From: Granulicella sp.
GTDB taxonomy: Bacteria > Acidobacteriota > Terriglobia > Terriglobales > Acidobacteriaceae
Assembly: GCA_025408425.1 (NCBI GenBank)
Contig: JANXYX010000052.1
Span: 1 to 64,000 of the forward strand
Length of the DNA: 64,000 nt
Direction: 5' to 3'
A program made the position numbers and the translations under genes. Positions within the stretch are counted from its first letter, which is position 1; every line of letters begins with the position of its first letter. Below, one piece after another: positions 17,441 to 26,872 of the stretch. Below the pieces are notes generated by a model that ran no database searches, had not been told where the DNA came from, and worked only from the letters and a program-made list of their open reading frames with translations.

Positions 17441-18681
17441 TGAATCAGAAACAGGACAATCTGATTACGGTGCTGGATGCCGGGAGCGCCAAGAGTGTTG
17501 TGCTGGTGGCGGAGTTGCAGGATGGCGTTCTGCGGTATCGGGGGCATGGGATTGAGCGCTCGAAGGGTATGCGCAAGGGCTTGATTGCGGAGCTTGGGCC
17601 TGCGGCGGAGGCGATCAATCGTGCGGCGCTGACGGCGGAGCGCGTGGCGAAGGCAGGGATTGAGACGTGCGTGGTCGGGATTGGTGGGACGCATGTTCGC
17701 GGAATCAACAGCCGCGGTGGCATTAGTATGGGCAGCCGGATGCGGGAGATTACGCGGGAAGAGGTGAAGGCGGCGGTGGATCGTGCACGAAGCGTGGCGC
17801 TGCCTCCGGACCGCGAGGTGTTGCACTTGTTGCCGCAGGAATTTATTTTGGATGACCAGGCGGGGATCCACGATCCGGTGGGGATGGTGGGGAACAAGCT
17901 GGAGGTGAATCTGCATCTGTCGACGTGCTCGGGTGGCGTGGCGCAGAGCGTAATTACGTGCGCAAACCGCGCTGGGCTTGAAGTGCTGGATACGGTGTAT
18001 GAAGGGATCGCGGCGGCTGAGGCGGTTTTGAGCGCGGATGAACGCGAACTGGGCGTCTGCATCGCTGACATTGGCGCGAGCACGACGGAGCTGGCGGTTT
18101 ATTTTGAGGGCTCGATTGCGCATACGGCAGTGCTGCCGATCGGTGGCGACCACTTTACGAACGATCTGGCGGTAGGGCTGCAGGTAACGGTTGAAGAGGC
18201 CGAGTACCTGAAGCGGACGTTTGGGCACAGCGTGGTGACTGCGGTGCCGCAGTTGAACGAGATTGAAGTGGGCGGAAATCTGGCGGTGGGCAGCCTGGGT
18301 GGTGGAGGGCAGTCGGGCCGGATGGTGCGGCAGAGATTTCTGGCGGAGATTCTGGAGCCGCGGGCGCGGGAGTTGTTCACGATGCTGCGGGACAATCTGC
18401 GGACTGGTGGAGTGCTGGAGGCTCTGGGTGCGGGCTGCGTGTTTACGGGTGGTGGAGCGCATCTAGCTGGGCTACTGGATAATGCGGAGAGCTTGTTACG
18501 GGTACCGGCGCGGATCGGGTTTCCAGTGCCGTTGAGCCGGATGCCGGAGGAGCTGGCACAGCCGGAGTTTGCTGCGGCGATTGGGATGCTGCTGTATACG
18601 CACCGGACGCAGGTAAGACGGGCGAGCGAAGAGCAGGGGCTGAAGGCAAAGTTGAAGGCTATTTTTGCTGGGAGCTTCTAA
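17440..18681 (+). CDS. ftsA: Cell division protein FtsA
   Basis: This actin-like ATPase tethers FtsZ to the membrane. The 413-residue length is normal. ITVLDAGSAKSVVLVAE is the phosphate-1 loop, ADIGASTTELAVY the phosphate-2 loop and FTGGGAHLAGLLDNAE the adenosine motif. The C terminus (LKAKLKAIFAGSF) is a short amphipathic membrane-targeting helix. ATG 17440 overlaps the ftsQ stop; an in-frame TTG lies immediately before it at 17437. Confidence 0.96.
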   Translation: MNQKQDNLITVLDAGSAKSVVLVAELQDGVLRYRGHGIERSKGMRKGLIAELGPAAEAINRAALTAERVAKAGIETCVVGIGGTHVRGINSRGGISMGSRMREITREEVKAAVDRARSVALPPDREVLHLLPQEFILDDQAGIHDPVGMVGNKLEVNLHLSTCSGGVAQSVITCANRAGLEVLDTVYEGIAAAEAVLSADERELGVCIADIGASTTELAVYFEGSIAHTAVLPIGGDHFTNDLAVGLQVTVEEAEYLKRTFGHSVVTAVPQLNEIEVGGNLAVGSLGGGGQSGRMVRQRFLAEILEPRARELFTMLRDNLRTGGVLEALGAGCVFTGGGAHLAGLLDNAESLLRVPARIGFPVPLSRMPEELAQPEFAAAIGMLLYTHRTQVRRASEEQGLKAKLKAIFAGSF

Positions 18682-18807
18682 CCTGGACAGAACTGGGCGC
18701 TGATACTGTTTCGAATAATGAGCCACGGTGTTGTATGGCTTGCTGATTCATGAAAGAGTGGAAAACCGCGGGAGATTGAGATCTCCGCGCTGCGAGGCTA
18801 TTCCAGG

Positions 18808-19827
18808 ATGAGATTCAAGACGGGTGCTGTGACTGCCATTTGTATTGCTGGCGCTTCGATTTTTCTAGTGGTTGCATCAACCCAGGCTCAGAACGCAGGC
18901 GGTGATGGCGCGGCGACACCAAGCTTGCCGATATGGGCCTATCCAGTTCCGGCTGCGGTCCCGGGTGGGGCGAAGCCAGCGGTGACAGCCCAGGATGAAG
19001 GCGTAAAGCATGTGCCTGGCAGTGCCGCTGGCTTTACGAAGGCTCAGATCGCTGACCTCTTCACGGTTTCCGATTGGTTCCCCGATTCGCATCCCGCGAT
19101 GCTGGGAGTGGTTTCGCAGGGCCGTAAGCCGGATGTCGCCGCGTGCGCCTACTGCCACCTGCCGAATGGACAAGGGCGACCGGAGAACGCGAGTGTGGCG
19201 GGACTTCCAGCGGCCTACATGATGGAGCAGATGGCGGAGTTCAAGAGCGGCCTGCGCAAGAGTTCGGAGCCGCACATGGGGTCAGTCAATTACATGATTC
19301 GAATTGCAAAGGGCGCTACTCCGGAGGAGATAGAGACAGGGGTAAAGTATTTTGCTTCGATGAAGCCAGCAGCGTGGATCAGGGTTATCGAGACGGCGAT
19401 GGTGCCTAAGACCCGGATCGCGGGTGGCATGCTGGTGCTGGACGAGGCGGGTGGGTCTGAGCCGATCGGCAACCGGGTAATTGAAGTGCCGGAGAATCTG
19501 GAACAGACGGAGTTGCGGAATTCGAAGTCTGGATTTGTCGCGTATGTGCCGGTGGGAACCCTGAAGCTGGGGGAGACGCTGGTGAAGACGGGAGGCAATG
19601 GCAAGACGATGGCATGCACGATGTGCCACGGAATGAACCTGAAGGGTATGGGTAATGTGCCTTCGATTGTGGGACGTTCGCCGAGCCAGATGACACGGCA
19701 GATCACCGATTTTCAGACGGGGGTGCGGAACGGGCCAAATGCACCGTTGATGAAGGCTCCTGTGTCGAAATTGACGATCGACGATATTGTGGCGATCACG
19801 GGATATCTTGCCTCGCAAGCTCCGTAG
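18808..19827 (+). CDS. Dihaem c-type cytochrome between ftsA and ftsZ
   Basis: The 339-residue exported cytochrome c has a signal peptide (AICIAGASIFLVVASTQAQ) and two CxxCH haem-binding motifs, CAYCH (about residue 113) and CTMCH (about residue 270). Each is followed by a Met-containing cytochrome c fold. It probably carries electrons in the periplasm. It has its own 126-bp leader after ftsA and 210 bp before ftsZ, so it may be an independent unit placed in the division cluster. No partner oxidase or dehydrogenase is adjacent. Confidence 0.9.
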   Translation: MRFKTGAVTAICIAGASIFLVVASTQAQNAGGDGAATPSLPIWAYPVPAAVPGGAKPAVTAQDEGVKHVPGSAAGFTKAQIADLFTVSDWFPDSHPAMLGVVSQGRKPDVAACAYCHLPNGQGRPENASVAGLPAAYMMEQMAEFKSGLRKSSEPHMGSVNYMIRIAKGATPEEIETGVKYFASMKPAAWIRVIETAMVPKTRIAGGMLVLDEAGGSEPIGNRVIEVPENLEQTELRNSKSGFVAYVPVGTLKLGETLVKTGGNGKTMACTMCHGMNLKGMGNVPSIVGRSPSQMTRQITDFQTGVRNGPNAPLMKAPVSKLTIDDIVAITGYLASQAP

Positions 19828-20037
19828 CGACTGGCCGGATGGGTGACTGCTGTTATTCAGCAAGGCGATGTGCCAAAGATTCTGGCTGCCAGGTGGGAAC
19901 TGTCGCTCGCTATCTGAAGTGTCAGTTGTGTAGTGAACCTTGTGTGGTTCGGCGGTGGAAAACGGGGATTAGGTTTTCTGGGGTGGGGATGTAAGAATTA
20001 AAGGACTTCCTAATGATTTCAAGGAGCACTTGCTGCC

Positions 20038-21579
20038 ATGTCCAATCTGCCTGATGATTCGCTTCGCATTCACTATCACGATGAGATGCCGCGGGGTGCT
20101 CGGATCAAGGTGATTGGGGTGGGTGGTGGTGGCAATAACGCCGTGAACCGGATGATTGCGGCGAATGTGGTGGGTGTTGAGTTTATTGCGGCGAACACGG
20201 ATGTGCAGGCGCTGCAGGTTTCGAACGCTCCGGTGAAGTTGCAGCTGGGTGTGAAGCTGACGAGCGGGCTAGGTGCGGGTGCGAATCCGGATATAGGACG
20301 GCGGGCGGCGCTGGAGGATTCAGACAAGATTATCGAGGCGCTGGAAGGCGCGGACATGGTGTTTGTGACGGCGGGCTTGGGCGGGGGCACTGGAACGGGT
20401 GCTGCTCCGGTGATTGCGAGCCTGGCGAGTGAGATGGGCGCGTTGACGGTGGCGGTGGTGACGCGGCCGTTTGCGTTTGAGGGCAAGCGACGGATGATGC
20501 AGGCCGAGCGCGGGATGCAGGAGCTTCTGGAGTCGGTGGATACGGTGATTGTGATTCCGAACGAGAAGCTGCTGGCGGTGGCGAAGGATGCCGGCTTCTT
20601 CGAGAGCTTTCGGATTGCGGATGATGTGCTGAGACAAGGCGTGCAGGGGATCTCGGACATTATTACGATTCCGGGCGTGATTAACCGCGACTTCGCCGAC
20701 GTGAAGACGACGATGGCTGGGATGGGTTATGCGGTGATGGGGACGGCGATGCGATCTGGCACGAACCGCGCGGTGGAGGCGGCGATGGCGGCGATGGCTT
20801 CTCCGCTGCTGGAGGCGGGGGCAATCGACGGGGCGCGGGGAATTCTGATCAACATTACGGGATCGAGCAGCTTGAAGTTGAGCGAGGTGAATGAGGCCTC
20901 GGGGATTATTCAGAATGCGGCGCATGAAGATGCAAACATCATCTTTGGCGCGGTGCAGGACGAGTCGATGGGCGATGAAGTGAAGATCACCGTGATCGCT
21001 ACGGGCTTCAAACATCAGGAGATGCCGCAGCGGCGGGAGCGGATGCTGGCGGAGGCGACGCTGCCGACGATGCGATATGACGTGCCAATTCAGCCGAGGA
21101 TTTACACGCCCCGACCAGCTACGCCGAAGTTTGCGAGCGAAGAGGAGTTAGTGGCGCCGTCGGCGGCTGTTCCTGCTGCTGCGGAGGCTCCATCGCCTGT
21201 GCCGGTGGACGGGCGGTTAGAGGCCGAGGTTGTTGTAGTACCAGTGGTTATGCCGAGTGCGCCTGCGGAACTGGTACCGGTTCCGGCGTCAGTGTTTGAT
21301 GATGATTTCTTCCGGGCTCCGATCCCGCGCGCAGGGGAAGTGCCGGACTCTAGGATGGAAGCTGGGGCGGGAGAGTCCGCGGAGCCGCGACAGAGTGTGC
21401 CGCGTCACTTTTCTCCTGTGGTGAACGTCCAACATGAAGAGGTACGGGGCGTGATGCCGGAGTTGGCAGGGGATGGGGTTCGTTCCGTGCCGTTTGGCAG
21501 CGCGCCGGTAGTAGAGACGGAGCGTGCGGAGCCGGATGAGCTGGACATTCCTGCGTTTCTGCGGCGAGGCAACGCGTAG
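20038..21579 (+). CDS. ftsZ: Cell division GTPase FtsZ
   Basis: This tubulin-like GTPase forms the Z ring. The tubulin signature [15 protein letters not shown] and the synergy loop region ([13 protein letters not shown]) are intact. The globular domain ends near residue 320. A long Pro/Ala/Glu-rich linker (~180 residues) then leads to the conserved tail [11 protein letters not shown], which binds FtsA and partners. AAGGAG lies 11 bases before ATG 20038. At 513 residues it is longer than E. coli FtsZ (383), all through the linker. Confidence 0.97.
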   Translation: MSNLPDDSLRIHYHDEMPRGARIKVIGVGGGGNNAVNRMIAANVVGVEFIAANTDVQALQVSNAPVKLQLGVKLTSGLGAGANPDIGRRAALEDSDKIIEALEGADMVFVTAGLGGGTGTGAAPVIASLASEMGALTVAVVTRPFAFEGKRRMMQAERGMQELLESVDTVIVIPNEKLLAVAKDAGFFESFRIADDVLRQGVQGISDIITIPGVINRDFADVKTTMAGMGYAVMGTAMRSGTNRAVEAAMAAMASPLLEAGAIDGARGILINITGSSSLKLSEVNEASGIIQNAAHEDANIIFGAVQDESMGDEVKITVIATGFKHQEMPQRRERMLAEATLPTMRYDVPIQPRIYTPRPATPKFASEEELVAPSAAVPAAAEAPSPVPVDGRLEAEVVVVPVVMPSAPAELVPVPASVFDDDFFRAPIPRAGEVPDSRMEAGAGESAEPRQSVPRHFSPVVNVQHEEVRGVMPELAGDGVRSVPFGSAPVVETERAEPDELDIPAFLRRGNA

Positions 21580-21672
21580 GTATAGCCGATAAGTTGTATT
21601 GCGTGATGGGTGTTTGAAATTTGTGATGTGTAGTTAATTGCCGTGGTGATTCAAGTACTCGTGAGGGGCCAT

Positions 21673-22932
21673 ATGTTGAAACTGATTAATTTGTGGGGCG
21701 GGATTCTTCTCTGCCTGGTGGTTTGCGGTTCGTTGCCGGTGTCTGCGGCGACGAAGCATCACCATGCGGGTGCAGCCACGGTGACTGCGAAGGCGAAGAC
21801 CCATACTGCGGTTTCGCACATGGTTACGGCTTCGCACAAGGCGGCGGCTGCTTCTGGCAAGACGCGTGTAGCGAGTGGGACGATAGTGCGTGGGCGGCGC
21901 GGCCGTGGTGCACGGAAGGTACTGGCAGTGCGGCGGACACGGCACATGGAGCATTTTTCTGCGAGCTCGTTTGCGGATAATCTGACGCTGGGCGACGTGA
22001 TCGAGGGTGAAGATCCGGTGGTGCGGGAAGCGGCGATTGCAGCGCTGGGGAATATGAATGGGACGGCGATCGCGATCAATCCTGCGAATGGCCGGATACT
22101 GGCGATGGTGAACCAGAAGCTGGCGCTGTCGCGGGGCGCGGAGCCTTGCTCGACGATCAAGTTGACGGTTGCGCTGGCGGCGTTGGAAGAGGGAATTGTA
22201 AGGCGGGATACGCCGGTGAATCTGGGTGGTGGTTACCACCTGACGTTGACGGAGGCGTTGGCGCACTCCAACAATCTTTATTTTGAGACGCTGGGCCGCA
22301 CGCTGGGATTTGAGCGCGTGAAGCACTATGCGAATGAGTTTGGGCTGGGTGAGTTGGCGGGTTATCAAATCCAGGGGGAGCAGTTGGGGACGTACCCGGA
22401 TGAAGAGCTGCCGGCTTCGCTGGGTGGAGTGGGGCGGATGTGCTCGTTTGGCGAGAGTGTGTCGATGACACCCCTGCAACTGGGTGCGATCGTTTCGGCG
22501 ATTGCGAATGGCGGAACACTTTATTATCTGCAACATCCGGAGTCGCCGGCAGATGTGGCTTCGTTTGAACCGCGGGTGAAGAGGACTTTGAATATTGCGC
22601 CGTTGATTCCGGAGATTCAGACGGGGATGCAGGCTGCGGTGCAGTATGGGACGGCGCGGAGCCTGCGGGCGAACTTCCATGAGTTTCCTGTGATGGGGAA
22701 GACGGGCACTTGCTCGAACAATGGGACTCGTTTCGGGTGGTTTGGATCGTATGCGGATACGCCGAGTGGGCGGATTGTTACAGTGATCTTTCTGGAGGGT
22801 GGGCGGCCTACGTTTGGACCGAAGGCTGCAGAGCTGACAGGGCAGTTTTACCGGGCACTTTGGGATAAGAGCTACTTCCAGTCGAAGCCAAGTATGGCTG
22901 GATTGCCTACTTCGACGAGTGGTACGGAGTAA
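21673..22932 (+). CDS. Stand-alone penicillin-binding transpeptidase-domain protein
   Basis: This exported protein has a serine transpeptidase fold: nucleophile motif STIK (in AEPCSTIKLTV), SNN (AHSNNLYFE) and KTGT (VMGKTGTCSNN) in the correct order. The N terminus has a signal peptide and a His/Ala/Lys-rich stretch. Unlike FtsI/PBP2 there is no dimerisation domain, and at ~419 residues it is short. ATG 21673 follows GTGAGGGG by five bases; GTG 21643 is an in-frame alternative. Its position after ftsZ suggests septal peptidoglycan work (inference). A class D beta-lactamase-like function is the alternative. Confidence 0.85.
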   Translation: MLKLINLWGGILLCLVVCGSLPVSAATKHHHAGAATVTAKAKTHTAVSHMVTASHKAAAASGKTRVASGTIVRGRRGRGARKVLAVRRTRHMEHFSASSFADNLTLGDVIEGEDPVVREAAIAALGNMNGTAIAINPANGRILAMVNQKLALSRGAEPCSTIKLTVALAALEEGIVRRDTPVNLGGGYHLTLTEALAHSNNLYFETLGRTLGFERVKHYANEFGLGELAGYQIQGEQLGTYPDEELPASLGGVGRMCSFGESVSMTPLQLGAIVSAIANGGTLYYLQHPESPADVASFEPRVKRTLNIAPLIPEIQTGMQAAVQYGTARSLRANFHEFPVMGKTGTCSNNGTRFGWFGSYADTPSGRIVTVIFLEGGRPTFGPKAAELTGQFYRALWDKSYFQSKPSMAGLPTSTSGTE

Positions 22933-22973
22933 GTAATTACTGGTTTGATTGTGGTAATTTACTGGAGAAAGAT

Positions 22974-22999
22974 GGGTGCCGAGAGGCACCTATTTTTTT
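22974..22999 (+). terminator. Rho-independent terminator
   Basis: GGTGCC (22975-22980) pairs with GGCACC (22985-22990) around a GAGA tetraloop, followed by TATTTTTTT. It ends the division/peptidoglycan block. Confidence 0.9.
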
Positions 23000-23067
23000 G
23001 CGCTGAGGCTGGGGTGAGATGGAGGTTCGAGTTGGCGGGAGGTGGGGCGATGGAGTAGAAGGGACGT

Positions 23068-24750
23068 ATGAAAATTCTGACGGCAGCGGAGATGGGGGAG
23101 GCGGACCGGCGGACTGCTGGTGAGTTTGGCGTGGCGGTAGACGAATTGATGGAGCGCGCGGGTGGTGCGGTTGCGGAGTTTTGCTTGCGGCAGTATGAGT
23201 CGGCGCAACAGGTGGTGGTGATTTGCGGCAAGGGGAATAACGGTGGGGACGGGATGGTGGCGGCACGGGTGCTGGCTGCTTCGGGGAGTGGGGTGCGGGT
23301 GGTGCTGCTGGGCAGGATGGATGAGGTGAAGGGTGAGGCTGGGGAGGCTTTGCGGCGGCTTCGGGATGAGGCTGAAGGGGTGATGGTGGATGAGGTGGTG
23401 GATGAGGCTGGGCTGGGGAAGCTTGGCGAGGTATTTGGGGATGCGGAACTGCTGGTGGATGCGGTGGTGGGGACGGGTTTCAAGCCGCCGTTGCGTGGGC
23501 TGGCGGTGGCGGTGCGGGATCTGGTGAAGGAGTTGAAGGTGCCGGTGGTGGCGGTGGATGTGCCGAGTGGGTGGGATGCGGACTCGATGGAGCAGGTTTG
23601 TAAGGGGGCGTTTCGGGCGGATGCAGTGGTGACGTTTACGGCTCCGAAGCTGGCGCATGTGTTTGGGCATCTGACGTGCGGGGCGCTGGATGGCGGGACG
23701 TTTGGGCCGGTAGTGGTGGCGGAGATTGGGTCGCCGGAGGGGGCGGTGGTTTCGGCGGGTGGGTTGGGGTGGACGGGGTCGGCGAAGGTGGTGGCGGAGT
23801 CTCCGCGGGCGGTGAATGCGAATAAGGGGCGGTTTGGGCATGTGCTGGTGGTGGGTGGGAGTTATGGGAAGGCGGGGGCTCCAGCGATGGCTTCGCTGGC
23901 GGGGCTGAGGGCTGGTGCGGGGTTGGTGACGGCGGCGGTGCCGAAGAGTGTTTTGGGGATGGTGGCGGGGGTGGCTCCGGAGTTGATGATGGTGGGGTTG
24001 GAGGAAGGCGGTCGTGCTTTGCACGATGCCCACCTTAGCGCGATAAAGCCGCGCGAAGGTTCTGGGGCACCCGGCTCTGAGGTTGAGGGGGTGTTGGTGG
24101 CGAATTTGGAGGGGGAGCGGTTTGGGCGGTTGATGAAGGGGATCGATGTGGTGGCAGTTGGGCCTGGGTTGGGGACTGCGGGGGAGGCTTCGGCGTTTGC
24201 GCGGGAGTTGGTGGCGAGGACCACGGTGCCTATGGTGGTGGATGCGGATGCTTTGAATGCGTTTGAGGGGCGGGCGGAGTTGCTGGATGGGCGGGGGCGG
24301 GTGATGGTGTTGACACCGCATCCGGGGGAGATGGCGAGGCTGATGGGGATGACGGTGAAGGCGGTGGAGGCGGATCGGGTGGGGATGGCGCGGCGGTTTG
24401 CGGTGGAGCACCAGGTGACGCTGGTGTTGAAGGGATGGCGGACGCTGGTGGCGCATCCGTATGGGGCGGTTGGGGTGAATACGACAGGGAATCCGGCGAT
24501 GGCCAAGGGTGGGAGCGGGGATATTCTGACGGGGATTGTGGCGGCGATGCTGGCGCAGTTTCCGGATGATGTGGCGCGGGCGGTGGAGGCGGCGGTTTAT
24601 CTGCATGGGCTGGCTGCGGACTTTGCGGCGTGTGCGATGGATGAGCATACGGTGTTGGCCACGGATACGCTGGGGCATTTGAGTGATGCGTTTCGGTACC
24701 GGGTGAAGGATGAGGATGGGTTGGTGTGGGTGTGTGGATTGCGGGGGTAG
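23068..24750 (+). CDS. nnr: Bifunctional NAD(P)HX epimerase / ADP-dependent dehydratase
   Basis: It repairs hydrated NAD(P)H. The N-terminal YjeF_N epimerase domain (about residues 1-215, with GKGNNGGDGMVAARVL) is fused to a C-terminal ribokinase-like dehydratase (about 235-555, with LTPHPGEMARLMG and AKGGSGDILTGIVAAML). Residues ~315-336 (GRALHDAHLSAIKPRE and neighbours) do not belong to the family: they are encoded by a palindromic repeat at 24010-24074 found inside other genes of this window. The insert lies in a region where family members vary, so activity is probably kept. The preceding gene ends in a terminator. Confidence 0.94.
   Translation: MKILTAAEMGEADRRTAGEFGVAVDELMERAGGAVAEFCLRQYESAQQVVVICGKGNNGGDGMVAARVLAASGSGVRVVLLGRMDEVKGEAGEALRRLRDEAEGVMVDEVVDEAGLGKLGEVFGDAELLVDAVVGTGFKPPLRGLAVAVRDLVKELKVPVVAVDVPSGWDADSMEQVCKGAFRADAVVTFTAPKLAHVFGHLTCGALDGGTFGPVVVAEIGSPEGAVVSAGGLGWTGSAKVVAESPRAVNANKGRFGHVLVVGGSYGKAGAPAMASLAGLRAGAGLVTAAVPKSVLGMVAGVAPELMMVGLEEGGRALHDAHLSAIKPREGSGAPGSEVEGVLVANLEGERFGRLMKGIDVVAVGPGLGTAGEASAFARELVARTTVPMVVDADALNAFEGRAELLDGRGRVMVLTPHPGEMARLMGMTVKAVEADRVGMARRFAVEHQVTLVLKGWRTLVAHPYGAVGVNTTGNPAMAKGGSGDILTGIVAAMLAQFPDDVARAVEAAVYLHGLAADFAACAMDEHTVLATDTLGHLSDAFRYRVKDEDGLVWVCGLRG
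24010..24074. repeat. Palindromic in-gene element (family R), copy in the nnr gene
   Basis: It begins GGTCGTGCTTTGCACGA, whose core CGTGCTTTGCACG is a small hairpin. It then carries TGCCCACCTTAGCGCG, which pairs imperfectly with the later CGCGCGAAG...GGGGCA arm, and ends GGGGCACCCGG. It is read through in frame and translated as GRALHDAHLSAIKPRE plus GSGAPG. Confidence 0.88.
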
Positions 24751-24770
24751 GGTGGGGCGGGGCAAGTGCG

Positions 24771-24811
24771 AGAAGCAGATCCTCCGCTGCGCGAAGATGA
24801 CAACTAAAAGG
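24771..24811. repeat. Short intergenic repeat (family C), copy 1
   Basis: The sequence AGAAGCAGATCCTCCGCTGC, then GCGAAGATGACAACTAAAAGG, starts 20 bp after the nnr stop codon. Related stretches follow the stops of tsaE and the EF-G-like gene. Confidence 0.65.
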
Positions 24812-24923
24812 CATTTGAAACGTCGTAGTATTGGGTTGGCCGTCTGCAGAAGTTGGTGATTGAATGCCGCTGGGTAGCAGGCCGCAGCGAGGTAGGCTGA
24901 GGTTCCGCTCAGGGGGTGCTTGG

Positions 24924-25784
24924 ATGCAGGTTGTTGGTGCGGTTCATTCTGATGTAACTCAAGGAAATTTTTTGTCTGGTGGGGCGAGCTTTGTTGCGAA
25001 GCTTGCGCGGCGGGTTGCGCCTGTTTTGTTGCTGGTTGGGGTGGTGTGTTCAGAGGCGCGGGCGAGTGGGGCTGATCCGGTTTGTCTGGATCGTGCGAGT
25101 GATATTCCTGCGATGACGGTGTCGCGGGATAGTGTGGGTGGGAGTGCTAGTTGTGTGGAGGCTGCGCGACCGCTGATTGTGATTGGGTTTATGGGTGGGC
25201 GGGTGAGGGCGGGGAACTTTGTGCATCGGGAGGCGGTGCTGGCGAAGGAGTTGCAGGAGAGTGAACCGGCGCGGGTGCGGGCGGCGGTGTTTGCGAACCA
25301 TGATGGGGAGCGAGCGCTGAAGGCGGTGTTGAAGATGCTGAATGCGAGTGGGAATCCGAGTGCTTTGGAGAAGAGTGCGGCGCGGATTGTGATCTATGGG
25401 CATAGCTGGGGGGCTTCGGAGACGGTGATGCTGGCGCGGCGGTTGAATGCGTTGAGCATTCCGGTGCTGCTGACGGTGCAGGTGGATAGCGTGGAGAAGT
25501 CGAGCGAGGATGATGGGCGGATTCCGCCGAATGTGCGGGAGGCGGTGAATTTTTACCAGACCGAGGGGCTGCTGCATGGGCGGAGTTTGATTGAGGCGAT
25601 GGACCCGAAGCGGACGACGATTCTGGGGAACTATGAGTTGTCTTACAGGAAGAATCGGGTGTCGTGCGAGGCGTTTCCTTGGTTTGCACGGGCGTTTATG
25701 AAGGAGCATATCGAGATCGAGAATGATCCTTCGGTGTGGGGGAAGATTGCGGCGTTGATCAAGGGGAAGGTGGGGAGTGGGTAA
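24924..25784 (+). CDS. Exported alpha/beta-hydrolase-like protein, unknown function
   Basis: I do not recognise the family. It has a hydrophobic export segment (VAPVLLLVGVVCSEARASG) and a core that looks like an alpha/beta hydrolase: a strand PLIVIGFMGGRV, then IVIYGHSWGASETVMLARRL, where GHSWG is a nucleophile elbow. A His/Asp late in the chain could complete a triad, but I cannot place them firmly. The start is uncertain: ATG 24924 follows AGGGGGTG; the ORF is open from ATG 24864, and TTG 24972 (after AAGGAA) would give the shortest signal peptide. A role as lipase, esterase or peptidase cannot be distinguished. Confidence 0.72.
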   Translation: MQVVGAVHSDVTQGNFLSGGASFVAKLARRVAPVLLLVGVVCSEARASGADPVCLDRASDIPAMTVSRDSVGGSASCVEAARPLIVIGFMGGRVRAGNFVHREAVLAKELQESEPARVRAAVFANHDGERALKAVLKMLNASGNPSALEKSAARIVIYGHSWGASETVMLARRLNALSIPVLLTVQVDSVEKSSEDDGRIPPNVREAVNFYQTEGLLHGRSLIEAMDPKRTTILGNYELSYRKNRVSCEAFPWFARAFMKEHIEIENDPSVWGKIAALIKGKVGSG

Positions 25785-25928
25785 GGGTGGGTGAATGGGT
25801 GGGTGAATGGGTGTGGAAGATCTGACTAATGTTGGCCTGAGCCTCGCATTGAATTGAGGATTATGGGAACCGACGGTTGTGCCGTCGAGACGTATCGTCC
25901 TACCTCGTCCCTTGGTATCATTGCGGCC

Positions 25929-26726
25929 ATGATTCGCAAACAACTTGTACTTTTCTTCGCGGCGCTTGCTTTGCCGGTTTTGTCGATTTCCGCAGAAGGA
26001 AAGGAGCCACCCAAACCCTCGGCTGAAGTGTTGGCCTCTATTACAAGAACAGGGACATTGCTTGCGGGCTATGATACTGCCGCTTGGCATGCTTCCGATG
26101 CGGTTCAGGCCTTGCACCCCAACCAGAAAGAAGTCGGTCGGTATATCGCAAGGAAGACTGAAAGTGGCTGGATTGTGGATTTTGGAAAGCTCGACGAGAA
26201 CGAGGACAAGTTCCTGGTGAGCTACGAGGCTGTTCAAACTGACAGCCCTGTCCATTTTGCTGTCACTCCGTTTGAGCCGGTGCGAGAAGACACAGGATGG
26301 GATCTCGCTGCGGCAAAGGCAATAGCGGTTTCACTCAAGGATTTTCACGGTGTAGATCGGCCCTACAACGTTGCGGCGTTACCAGACGGGGCTAGCGGGG
26401 TTCTTGTTTACGTCTATCTGGCTCAGGTCACGGCAGGCATCTACCCATATGGCGCTGATGTTCGCTACCGAACCTCCGCTGATGGCAAGACAATTATAGA
26501 GAAACGACAGTTGCACAAGAGTGTCATTGAGGTTCCTCCTGCACCTCCATCCCAAAGCCAAACTGTAGGGGGCTATCACACCCATGTCCTGACTGACCTG
26601 CCGGAGGATACTGACGTGTTGCTTGTATTACAGCGGGTTCCGAGAGTTCCGGAGTTTGTGGGAGCGGGCGGCTATGTGTTCGAGATTGATGTAACTGGCA
26701 AAATCACCGTAGTGGGGCGGCTTTAG
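25929..26726 (+). CDS. Exported protein of unknown function, lower GC than neighbours
   Basis: The ATG at 25929 begins MIRKQLVLFFAALALPVLSIS, a clear signal peptide; the reading frame is open upstream to 25854. The mature part of about 245 residues shows no motif I can name. It contains a mostly beta-like pattern (GRYIARKTESGWIVDFGKL; GVLVYVYLAQVTAGIYPYG; TDVLLVLQRVP). By eye its codons are visibly less GC-rich than the genes on either side, with many A/T third positions, which hints at transfer. It stands as a single gene. Confidence 0.7.
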   Translation: MIRKQLVLFFAALALPVLSISAEGKEPPKPSAEVLASITRTGTLLAGYDTAAWHASDAVQALHPNQKEVGRYIARKTESGWIVDFGKLDENEDKFLVSYEAVQTDSPVHFAVTPFEPVREDTGWDLAAAKAIAVSLKDFHGVDRPYNVAALPDGASGVLVYVYLAQVTAGIYPYGADVRYRTSADGKTIIEKRQLHKSVIEVPPAPPSQSQTVGGYHTHVLTDLPEDTDVLLVLQRVPRVPEFVGAGGYVFEIDVTGKITVVGRL

Positions 26727-26872
26727 TAGAGCTATTGCTCTCTTCCGCAAAACGGGGTTCTCGGTAACTGAAGATTTCTAAAATTCCAAAATTGCCTATT
26801 GCAGGACGTCTCCATCGCTTGCAGTGTTTAGGTAAGCTGGAGGTCTGTGCTGGATTGCGTTAGTGGGAGGGA

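Noticed and set aside
22990..24765. 591-codon open frame on the minus strand
   Set aside because: Antisense to the nnr gene, which has all expected motifs; the antisense product is His/Arg/Pro-rich and featureless.
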